Shown in pieces: positions 1 to 5,336 of a stretch of 9,243 bases of DNA (positions are counted from its first letter, which is position 1; every line of letters begins with the position of its first letter). Below the pieces are notes generated by a model. That model saw only the letters and a list, made by a program, of their open reading frames with translations, did no database searches and was not told the origin of the DNA. Source of the stretch: DASUFI01 sp036274635 (GTDB lineage Bacteria; Planctomycetota; B15-G4); NCBI GenBank assembly GCA_036274635.1, contig DASUFI010000145.1:1-9243 (forward strand), read 5' to 3'. Made by a program: the position numbers and the translations under genes.

Positions 1-1315
1 GGCCCTCTCGCGGCGCGCCCAGGACCTGGGCGCCGCGGTGGAGGCGCAGTCCGCCCGGCGCGAGCAGCAGCAGGTCGAGCTGGAGCAGGCCGACGCGCGT
101 CTGCAGGAGGTCCAGCGCGCCCGTGCCGAGGCCGAGGCCGCCGAAGCCGCCACCCGCGCCGCGCAGACCGAGCTGCTGGCCCGCGCGCGCGAGGACCTCG
201 AGCGGATCGCCGGGGAACGCGCCGCCGAGGAGCGGGAGCTGGCCGCGCTGGCCGAGTCGGCGGCGACGACCCGGGCGCAGAACGAGGCCCTCGAGGCGGA
301 CCGCGCCCGCCGCGAGGAGCGCATCGCGGCCCTGGGCGAGCGCGAGGCCGAGCTGGGCCGCGCCGCCGGCGAGGCGCACACGCGCCTGAGCGGGCTGCGC
401 GTCGAGATGGAGAGCCTCGAGGAGCGCCTGGCAGCGGCCACGGGGCGCCTCGGCGACACAGGGCGGCGGCAGCGCGAGGTGGGCGAGCTGCTGGAGACCA
501 CGCGCCGCGCGCACGAGGCCCTGGTGACGCGCGCCACCGAGGAGAGCCGGCGCCTGCAGGACGAGCGCGCCGCGCTCGAGCAGCAGCTCGCGCACCTGCG
601 GCGGCAGGCGCAGGAGCAGGCCGAGGAGTCCGAGGCGCGCAACCGGCGCCTGGCCGAGCAGTCGGCGGCGCTGGAGCAGCGCTGCGGCGAGCTGCGCAAG
701 GAGCTGGACGAGCTCATCGCGGACAACGAGGCGGCACGGCGCGAGATGGCCGAGCTCGAGGCGCAGACGGCCGAGACGCGCGAGTCGTCCGAGCAGAGCA
801 TGGCGCACGCCCGCAAGGCGCGCGAGGCGCTGGCCGCGGCCCGCAAGGAGCTGGCCGACCACGAGATCGTCGCGCGCGAGACGCTGCGCCGGCTCGACGA
901 CGCCGAGCAGAAGCGCCGGCGCGAGGCCGAGGAGCGCCTCGAGCTGGAGGCGCGCACGCGCACGCAGCGCGCGGCCGCCGAGGACCTGCTGCGCGGCGCG
1001 AAGGACCGCCTGCTCGCCGCGCAGAAGCTGCAGGCCGAGATCCTCGAGCGCATCAACCGCGACCGCGAGGAGGCGCAGCTGCGCGTCAAGGCGGCCGGCG
1101 ACATGATGGCCGCCGCGCTCGCCGCGCAGCGCCAGTCCTCGGACAAGGCCCTCGAGGACCGCCGCAAGGCGCAGGTGGAGCTGGAGGAGGCCGCGCGCAC
1201 GCTGGAGGAGGCCGAGCGCTCGGCGCGCGAGGTCTTCGACGTGATTCGCCGCGCGCAGATGGAGCAGACCCCCGGCGAGGCCGGCAGCCAGGTGGAGATC
1301 CCCGACTCGATGTGA
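1..1315 (+). CDS. Long coiled-coil protein, 3' part (N-terminus off the left edge)
   Basis: The reading frame is open from base 2, so the GTG at 38 is probably internal and the gene starts outside the window. The visible 437 residues are almost entirely Glu, Ala, Arg, Leu and Gln in heptad-like spacing, with very few Pro or Gly. There is no Trp or Tyr, one Phe (in the segment VFDVIRR near the end) and one Cys. This is the pattern of a long alpha-helical coiled coil, like SMC, myosin-rod or filament-type proteins. No ATPase head, membrane segment or signal peptide is visible in this part. The last 20 or so residues (EQTPGEAGSQVEIPDSM) leave the coiled coil and look like a flexible tail. The stop lies 42 bp before the TPR gene on the same strand, so the two may be functionally linked. 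The function cannot be named: low-complexity coiled coils match many unrelated proteins, and the missing N-terminus would be decisive. Confidence 0.8.
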   Translation, partial: ALSRRAQDLGAAVEAQSARREQQQVELEQADARLQEVQRARAEAEAAEAATRAAQTELLARAREDLERIAGERAAEERELAALAESAATTRAQNEALEADRARREERIAALGEREAELGRAAGEAHTRLSGLRVEMESLEERLAAATGRLGDTGRRQREVGELLETTRRAHEALVTRATEESRRLQDERAALEQQLAHLRRQAQEQAEESEARNRRLAEQSAALEQRCGELRKELDELIADNEAARREMAELEAQTAETRESSEQSMAHARKAREALAAARKELADHEIVARETLRRLDDAEQKRRREAEERLELEARTRTQRAAAEDLLRGAKDRLLAAQKLQAEILERINRDREEAQLRVKAAGDMMAAALAAQRQSSDKALEDRRKAQVELEEAARTLEEAERSAREVFDVIRRAQMEQTPGEAGSQVEIPDSM

Positions 1316-1340
1316 CGCGTCGTCCGCCCGCCCCGCCGTG

Positions 1341-1349
1341 TGCTACGGT
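1341..1349 (+). promoter_or_regulatory. Candidate extended -10 promoter of the TPR gene
   Basis: TGCTACGGT fits the extended -10 form TGnTAnnnT and stands in the 42-bp gap after the coiled-coil gene. No convincing -35 box is seen 17 bp upstream. The hexamer ends 8 nt before the ATG at 1358, so transcription would begin at about 1356 and give a nearly leaderless message. The GGGG just before the ATG could instead act as a weak ribosome binding site on a longer transcript from upstream. Confidence 0.45.
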
Positions 1350-1357
1350 CGGGGACC

Positions 1358-2674
1358 ATGGACGTCTCGAAGTTCCTCGAGCGGGCCGAGGCGGCGCTGC
1401 GCAAGCGCATGCCGGACCAGGCCATCGCGCTGTACAGGCAGGTGCTGGTGGCCGCGCCCGGCAGCGCGCCGGCGCGCGAGGGGCTCATGACGGCCTACAA
1501 GCGGCGCGTGGAGCTGAAGGGCGGCGCCTCGCTCATCGACAAGGCCGCGGCGCGCTCGCTGTACGCGACGGCGCTGGGGCTCAAGGGCACGGGCAAGGTG
1601 GGCGCGGCCGTGCGCACCTGCGACGCCGGCCTCGAGCGCCACCCCGAGGACCGCGCCATGCTCGAGCTGCTGGCCGAGTGCCTGCAGGCGCAGGGCCACA
1701 AGGAGGAGGCGCTGGCCGTGTGGCGCGCGGAGCTGGCCGCGGCGCCCAAGGATCTCGCGGCGCTCAAGGCCGCGGGCCGCCTGCACTACGAGCTCAAGCA
1801 GGTGGCCGAGGCCACGCAGCTCCTCGAGCTGGCCCACACGCTCGACCGGCACGACCCGGAGGTCGAGCGCCTGCGCCGCCAGCTTGCGGCGGAGGGCACG
1901 CTGGCCAGCACGCGCTACGAGACGGCGCAGTCCTCGCGCGAGGTCATGCGCAGCCGCGCCGAGGGGCCGGCCGCGGGGCCCGCCGCCGCGCCGCGCGATG
2001 CCGACGCGCTGCGCGCTGCCCTGCAGGCCAGCCCCGGCGATGCGACCGCGCGGCGCGAGCTGGCCACGCTGCTGCGCGGCGAAGGCCATCTGGACGAGGC
2101 GCTGGCCGTGCTGGACGAGGGCCTCGCGACCGCGCCCGGCGAGGAGACGCTGGCCACGGCGCGCGCCGAGCTGCTGGCGACGCGCGCGGACGCGGCGCTG
2201 CGAGCCGCCCAGGCGCGCGGCGACGCGGCCGAGGTCAAGCGCCTCGAGGCCGAGCGCGCGGCGCTCGAGGTGGAGGACCTCTCACGCCGCGTGGCCAGCC
2301 GCCCCGGCGACCTCGCGCTGCGCCTGCGCCTCGCCAGGGCCTGCTACCGCGCCGGCGACACGGACAAGGCCGTCGAGCACTTCCAGGCCACCGCAGCCGA
2401 CCCGCGCTTCAAGCTCGACAGCCAGCAGGGCCTCGGCGCCTGCTTCTACCGCAAGGGTCTGTTTCCGCTGGCGGCGCGGCAGTTCGAGGCGGCGCTGGCG
2501 GCGGCGGGCGGCCCGGCGGGCGAGCGCGGCAAGGAGATTTGCTACCATCTGGGGCTCGTCTCCGAGCGGATGAATGACCGCCCGGGAGCCTACGCGCGGT
2601 ACCTCGCCGTGTACGAGGTCGACATCAACTACCGCGACGTGGCGCACAAGATCGAGGCCCTGAAACCCGACTGA
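1358..2674 (+). CDS. Tetratricopeptide-repeat protein, cytoplasmic
   Basis: This 438-residue protein has no signal peptide or membrane segment. About seven to eight TPR-like helical hairpins can be seen: residues about 5-34, 70-102, 104-136, 138-170, 230-262, 318-350, 355-385 and a C-terminal one around 392-430. They show the usual Gly-Ala-Ala-Pro spacing, for example QGHKEEALAVWRAELAAAP and EGHLDEALAVLDEGLATAP. A Pro/Ala/Gly-rich linker around 200-216 splits the array in two, and a charged helix around 275-315 looks coiled-coil-like. The C-terminus (YEVDINYRDVAHKIEAL) is a tail often seen in bacterial TPR proteins. TPRs bind partner proteins; the partner is unknown, although the coiled-coil protein just upstream is an obvious candidate. 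ATG at 1358 is preferred over the in-frame GTG at 1340 because the promoter-like TGCTACGGT overlaps the six extra codons. rpsT follows after 14 bp. Confidence 0.88.
   Translation: MDVSKFLERAEAALRKRMPDQAIALYRQVLVAAPGSAPAREGLMTAYKRRVELKGGASLIDKAAARSLYATALGLKGTGKVGAAVRTCDAGLERHPEDRAMLELLAECLQAQGHKEEALAVWRAELAAAPKDLAALKAAGRLHYELKQVAEATQLLELAHTLDRHDPEVERLRRQLAAEGTLASTRYETAQSSREVMRSRAEGPAAGPAAAPRDADALRAALQASPGDATARRELATLLRGEGHLDEALAVLDEGLATAPGEETLATARAELLATRADAALRAAQARGDAAEVKRLEAERAALEVEDLSRRVASRPGDLALRLRLARACYRAGDTDKAVEHFQATAADPRFKLDSQQGLGACFYRKGLFPLAARQFEAALAAAGGPAGERGKEICYHLGLVSERMNDRPGAYARYLAVYEVDINYRDVAHKIEALKPD
2540..2548 (+). promoter_or_regulatory. Possible internal promoter for rpsT
   Basis: TGCTACCAT, inside the 3' part of the TPR gene, has the same TGCTACnnT core as the candidate promoter at 1341 and lies in a locally A+T-richer patch (AGATTTGCTACCATCT). 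It would give rpsT a 5' leader of about 130 nt and allow ribosomal protein expression independent of the TPR gene. No -35 is recognisable, and the bases also encode Cys-Tyr-His, so chance is a real alternative. Confidence 0.25.
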
Positions 2675-2688
2675 CAGGATCCTGAGCG

Positions 2689-2952
2689 ATGCCGCACACC
2701 CGTTCCGCCGCCAAGCGCCTGCGTCAGAGCACCAGGCGCAACACCGCCAACCGCGCCGCCACCTCCGGCGTCCGCACGGCCATCCGCCGCGTGGACGAGG
2801 CCGTGGCCAAGGGCGACAAGGCGGCCGTGGCCAAGGCCGTGGCCAGCGCCTTCGCGCGCATCGACAAGGCGGCCAAGACGCACGCCATCCACGGCAACAC
2901 GGCCTCGCGCCGCAAGTCGCTGGTCGCGCGCAAGGCGGCCGCGGTCAAGTAG
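2689..2952 (+). CDS. rpsT: 30S ribosomal protein S20 (bS20)
   Basis: The 87-residue, very basic protein has the family signature. The N-terminus is rich in Lys and Arg (SAAKRLRQSTRRNTANRA), followed by a long helix with TAIRRVDEA, and then by the conserved C-terminal block, with IDKAAKTHAIHGNTASRRKS at about residues 57-76. S20 binds 16S rRNA in the body of the small subunit and helps early assembly. The length matches the family's usual 85-90 residues. The ATG is preceded by AGGA at 2676-2679, nine bases away. The gene lies 14 bp after the TPR stop and is probably at least partly co-transcribed with it. The middle of the gene carries a small Ala-Val-Ala-Lys repeat (AVAKGDKAAVAKAVA), which is normal low complexity for a G+C-rich S20. 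Confidence 0.97.
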   Translation: MPHTRSAAKRLRQSTRRNTANRAATSGVRTAIRRVDEAVAKGDKAAVAKAVASAFARIDKAAKTHAIHGNTASRRKSLVARKAAAVK

Positions 2953-2975
2953 CGGCGTCCGCTCGGCACGCCGCT
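2951..2975 (+). terminator. Hairpin at the rpsT / SurA-like convergent junction
   Basis: AGCGGCGT (2951-2958) and ACGCCGCT (2968-2975) form a perfect 8-bp stem with a 9-nt loop, starting in the rpsT stop codon. It lies in the 33-bp gap between two genes that end facing each other, so it could stop transcription from both sides. There is no T tract on either strand, so a standard intrinsic terminator cannot be claimed. Confidence 0.4.
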
Positions 2976-2985
2976 GCGCGCCGCC

Positions 2986-4164
2986 TCAGCGCGGCCCGGC
3001 GGGCGGCGGCTCGGGCTGCGGAGCGGGAGCCGGCACGGGCGGCCCATCCGGTGCCGGCGCAGGCGCCTGCGGATCCGGCGCCGGCGTCGCCGGCGCACCC
3101 TGCGCGCCATCGGCCGGTGGGCCGGACACGGCGTCCTTCTTGTCCTCTGGCTTGGCCGGCGGGTTGAAGAGGTCGGGCGGCCAGTAGGTCGCGTGCTCGC
3201 GCAAGCCGTCCACGAGGTGCTGGCGCGCCTCGTGCAGCAGCTCGCCCATGAGCATGTTGCGCAGGCGCTGCTGCACGTCGGTGAAGCGCGCAGGGACGGA
3301 CTCCTCGCGGCCGGTGATCAGCACCAGCGTGTGCGTGTCCAGCGCGCGGTGCTCGCCGGCCGGGCTGCTGCCCAGCCAGTCGGCGACGTCGGGCGGGAAG
3401 ACGCGGCGCACGTCGGGCAGGGGCAGCGCGCGCTGCAGCACCTCGGCGTCCGGGCGGCCGCCGGCCTCGAGCGCGGCCTGCGCGGCCTGCAGCGCCGGCT
3501 CGTCGGGCAGCGTCCAGACGTCGCAATCCACGATCTCGGGGCGGTCGAAGAGCTCGTGGTTCTGGGCGAAGGCCTCGCGCAGCTGGCTGGGGGTGATGGT
3601 GACCACGCGCACCAGCAGCGGGTCGGGCGGCACGCGCCCGGCCTGCTCGCCGCGCAGGCCGCAGCGGTGCAGCAGGTAGATGTCGGCCAGCGCCGCGCGG
3701 CGCGCCAGGTCGCGCTGCCGCTCCTCGCTCGTGCCGGTGCTGGCGGCGAGCGAGGCGTAGTCGGGCACCTCGCCGATGCGGTCCTTCCACCAGCTGTCGA
3801 CCTCGCGGTCCGTCAGCGTCACGCCCAGGCGCGTGGCCTCCTGGGCCAGCAGGATCTCCTCGGCCACGTTGCGGCGCGCCACCTGCTCGCGCGCGGCCGG
3901 CTCGAGCTGCTGCAGGTCGCGCCCCAGCAGCTTCTTCTGCAGCGCGACGTCGGCGGCCGTGATGGCGCTGGAGTTCACCATCGCGGGCCGCGTCAGGGCG
4001 ACCAGCGGCGGGGGCAGGTCCGCGGGCAGCGGGGGCTGCGGCGCGCTGTCGGTGGGGAGCGGCGCCGGCGTGGGGCCGGGCGCGGGCGTCGGCGTGTCCT
4101 GGGCGCGCGCGGCGGCCGCGACGGCGAGGAGCAGGAGCACGGCGGCGCGGGACGCGCGGGTCAT
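2986..4164 (-). CDS. Exported SurA-like chaperone, degenerate parvulin part
   Basis: From the ATG at 4164 the product has 392 residues and starts with a Sec-type signal peptide: basic n-region MTRASR, hydrophobic core about 8-19, likely cleavage after ARA at residue 21. A Pro-rich spacer follows (about 25-56). Residues about 60-168 match a SurA N-terminal chaperone domain (MVNSSAITAADVALQK, then a helix with AEEILLAQEATRLGVTLTDREVD). Residues about 186-333 are arranged like the C-terminal half of SurA/PpiD proteins (TPSQLREAFAQNHELFDRPEIV, later LVLITGREES and a closing helix). However, the conserved parvulin core, with its GG-LG and F-x-x-A motifs, is not seen. Isomerase activity is therefore doubtful and a holdase role in the periplasm more likely. 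The C-terminal 58 residues are Pro/Ala-rich and probably disordered. An in-frame ATG at 4260 would add 32 residues, but they overlap the mfd remnant in a different frame and would bury the signal peptide. It is convergent with rpsT. Confidence 0.85.
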   Translation of the reverse strand: MTRASRAAVLLLLAVAAAARAQDTPTPAPGPTPAPLPTDSAPQPPLPADLPPPLVALTRPAMVNSSAITAADVALQKKLLGRDLQQLEPAAREQVARRNVAEEILLAQEATRLGVTLTDREVDSWWKDRIGEVPDYASLAASTGTSEERQRDLARRAALADIYLLHRCGLRGEQAGRVPPDPLLVRVVTITPSQLREAFAQNHELFDRPEIVDCDVWTLPDEPALQAAQAALEAGGRPDAEVLQRALPLPDVRRVFPPDVADWLGSSPAGEHRALDTHTLVLITGREESVPARFTDVQQRLRNMLMGELLHEARQHLVDGLREHATYWPPDLFNPPAKPEDKKDAVSGPPADGAQGAPATPAPDPQAPAPAPDGPPVPAPAPQPEPPPAGPR

Positions 4165-4171
4165 CCCGCTG

Positions 4172-4177
4172 AGACTA
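4172..4177 (-). promoter_or_regulatory. Candidate -10 box of the SurA-like gene
   Basis: On the - strand TAGTCT lies 7 nt before the ATG at 4164, in the gap between the mfd remnant and the gene. A weak -35-like TGGATC is found at 4196-4201 with an 18-bp spacer. The upstream sequence just before the ATG (AGCGGG) is only a poor ribosome binding site. If real, this promoter would give an almost leaderless transcript and let the gene be expressed although it is no longer directly behind mfd. Confidence 0.3.
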
Positions 4178-4215
4178 GCCCTGACGGCGTGGCGCGATCC
4201 AGCCCGGCGGCTCGC

Positions 4216-4288
4216 CAGCGCTCCCTGGCCGCGCGCTTCGCGAACCGCTGCAGCAGGCATCCCAGCCGATCCACCGCCCCCGTGCCGA
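4216..4288 (-). pseudogene. Remnant copy of the 3' end of mfd
   Basis: Read on the - strand this stretch encodes DRLGCLLQRFAKRAARER, against DRLGWLLQRFGRSAARER at the true C-terminus of Mfd in this window. By hand alignment, bases 4216-4288 match 6703-6775 at 60 of 73 positions without gaps, at a constant offset of 2487. The best block is CATCCCAGCCGATCC at 4259-4273. The stop of mfd (TGA) corresponds to TGG here, so the frame runs on, and no start or upstream mfd sequence is present. It is therefore a non-functional tail fragment in the same orientation as mfd. It lies about 50 bp upstream of the SurA-like start, where the end of mfd would be expected if the two genes were once adjacent. Confidence 0.8.
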
Positions 4289-4322
4289 CGCGAGGGGTGC
4301 GATTCAGCCCAGATCCTGGCGC

Positions 4323-5237
4323 TCAGTCCGGAGCGATCCCCGCAGTGCGCGCTGGCGTTCGCATTGCTTCAGCCACGAAGGCACTGACGAGCGGATCATC
4401 CTCGTCCCGGCTCAGCGCGAGCAGGCGCACGCGCACGTCCGCATCACGCAGTTGCACGTAGGAAGCGCCCGCGCGCGGCATGGTCGCCGCGGACGTGGGT
4501 GCCACCGTGACGCCCATGCCAGCCGCGACCATGCTCGCCACCGTCGCCCACTCCGTCGCCTGCGCGACGATGCGTGGAGTGAAACCCGCGCGCACGAAAG
4601 CCGCCTGCACGTCATCGTGAAAGTCCGGAGCCACCTCGCGGGGGAACAGCACGAAAGGCTCGTTGCGCAGTTCGGCCACGCGGATCGAGCGCCGTCGCCC
4701 CAGAGGATGTGCGTGCGGCACGACGGCGAGCAGTCGTTCTTCACGCACGACGGTCGCACGCATCCCCGGCACCGGCGAGCGCAGCAAGGCCAGGTCGATG
4801 AGACGTTGCCGGAGCCGCTCGTCGTGCGGCGCGGAAGCGCGGTCGTCGAGCCGCACGACGACGTCCGGATAGCTGGCACGGAAGCGCGCGATCATCTCGG
4901 GCACGACGCCGAGGGATGCCGAAGCCCCTGCCCCGATGCGCAAGACGCCCGCTCGCCCGCGCGCGGCCTCGCGCACGTCGTCGCGCAACGACGCCGCCGC
5001 TTCGAGGACCGCGGGTGCGCGCGCAGCGAGGGCACGTCCGGCCGCCGTGAGCGTGGTCCGACGCCCGGTCCGGTCGAACAGCGTGACGTCCAGCGCCGCC
5101 TCCAGCCTCCGGATCTGCTGGCTCAGCGGTGGTTGCGCGATGCCGAGCCGGGCGGCCGCCCGGCCGAAGTGCAGCTCCTCCGCGACCGCGAGGAAGTAGT
5201 GCAGGTGGCGCAGCTCGACCAGCTGGGTCCGTCGCAT
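4323..5237 (-). CDS. LysR-type transcriptional regulator
   Basis: The 304-residue protein has the usual family length and layout. Residues about 7-66 form the winged helix-turn-helix (ELRHLHYFLAVAEELHFGRA, then IAQPPLSQQIRRLE as the recognition helix region, then TLFDRTGRRTTLTAAGRAL). A linker helix to about 95 follows, then a periplasmic-binding-protein-like effector domain from about 97 to 290 (IGAGASASLGVVPEMIARFR and MVAAGMGVTVAP are typical). The HFGRAA...QPPLSQQIR wording resembles the BenM/CatM/CbnR branch, whose members often answer to small aromatic or organic acids; the effector here cannot be read. ATG at 5237 is the natural start, eight residues before the LRHL motif. The gene is divergent from the AKR-like gene across 99 bp with LysR-type dyads, so it most likely activates that gene and represses itself. 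Its 3' end points at the mfd remnant and the SurA-like gene. Confidence 0.95.
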   Translation of the reverse strand: MRRTQLVELRHLHYFLAVAEELHFGRAAARLGIAQPPLSQQIRRLEAALDVTLFDRTGRRTTLTAAGRALAARAPAVLEAAASLRDDVREAARGRAGVLRIGAGASASLGVVPEMIARFRASYPDVVVRLDDRASAPHDERLRQRLIDLALLRSPVPGMRATVVREERLLAVVPHAHPLGRRRSIRVAELRNEPFVLFPREVAPDFHDDVQAAFVRAGFTPRIVAQATEWATVASMVAAGMGVTVAPTSAATMPRAGASYVQLRDADVRVRLLALSRDEDDPLVSAFVAEAMRTPARTAGIAPD

Positions 5238-5243
5238 CGCCGT

Positions 5244-5272
5244 TCCATATCACAACGATATGAAAGAGTGAA
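5244..5272 (-). promoter_or_regulatory. Candidate promoter of the lysR-type gene
   Basis: On the - strand TTCACT (5272-5267) and TATGGA (5249-5244) are separated by 17 bp, giving moderate -35 and -10 matches. The predicted start is at or within a base or two of the ATG at 5237, so the message would be leaderless. Both boxes are overlapped by the dyads at 5246-5262 and 5260-5278, which fits autorepression. Confidence 0.45.
5246..5262. promoter_or_regulatory. LysR-type recognition dyad (T-N11-A)
   Basis: CATATC-N5-GATATG is a perfect 6+6 inverted repeat containing T-N11-A (T5248, A5260), the classic LysR-family box. Its centre at 5254 is about 65 bp upstream of the predicted start of the AKR-like transcript, the usual place for the primary recognition site, and it covers the -10 of the divergent lysR-type gene. 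It is clearly A+T-rich in a G+C-rich setting. Confidence 0.75.
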
Positions 5273-5278
5273 CTTCAT
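5260..5278. promoter_or_regulatory. Second dyad, candidate activation site
   Basis: ATGAA-N9-TTCAT is a perfect 5+5 inverted repeat that begins within the end of the first dyad. Its centre at 5269 is about 50 bp upstream of the predicted AKR-like transcript start, next to the -35 box at 5283. That is where LysR-type proteins usually have a weaker activation site whose occupancy changes with effector. Confidence 0.5.
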
Positions 5279-5282
5279 GATC

Positions 5283-5312
5283 TTGGACATCTGAAACCGG
5301 CGTGGATAGGGT
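5283..5312 (+). promoter_or_regulatory. Candidate promoter of the AKR-like gene
   Basis: TTGGAC (5283-5288) and TAGGGT (5307-5312) are separated by 18 bp. The -10 is weak, as expected for a promoter needing an activator. Transcription would start near 5319, leaving an 18-nt leader that contains the ribosome binding site. Confidence 0.45.
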
Positions 5313-5324
5313 TCGAGGACCGCC

Positions 5325-5330
5325 AGGAGG
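5325..5330 (+). promoter_or_regulatory. Strong ribosome binding site of the AKR-like gene
   Basis: AGGAGG lies six bases before the ATG at 5337. It is the only consensus Shine-Dalgarno site noticed in the window and fixes the start codon. Confidence 0.9.
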
Positions 5331-5336
5331 AACCCC

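Noticed and set aside
1340..1357. GTG at 1340 as start of the TPR gene
   Set aside because: The six added codons coincide with the promoter-like TGCTACGGT and have no ribosome binding site; the ATG at 1358 fits better.
2797..2850. Repeated GCCGTGGCCAAGG units inside rpsT
   Set aside because: They encode the Ala/Lys-rich helix of S20 and reflect normal low-complexity coding in a G+C-rich genome.
4165..4260. N-terminal extension of the SurA-like protein from an ATG at 4260
   Set aside because: The extra 32 residues are an out-of-frame reading of the mfd remnant and would place the signal peptide in the interior; the ATG at 4164 gives a normal signal peptide.
3193..4461. A long + strand open frame of 422 codons across the SurA-like gene and beyond, and other long overlapping frames such as 1312-2577, 1343-2089, 4452-5294, 5250-6410, 6466-8955 and 7967-8857
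   Set aside because: They are antisense or frame-shifted to well-supported genes. Their products are Arg/Ala/Gly/Pro- or His-rich low-complexity strings without domains, as expected where stop codons are rare because of high G+C.
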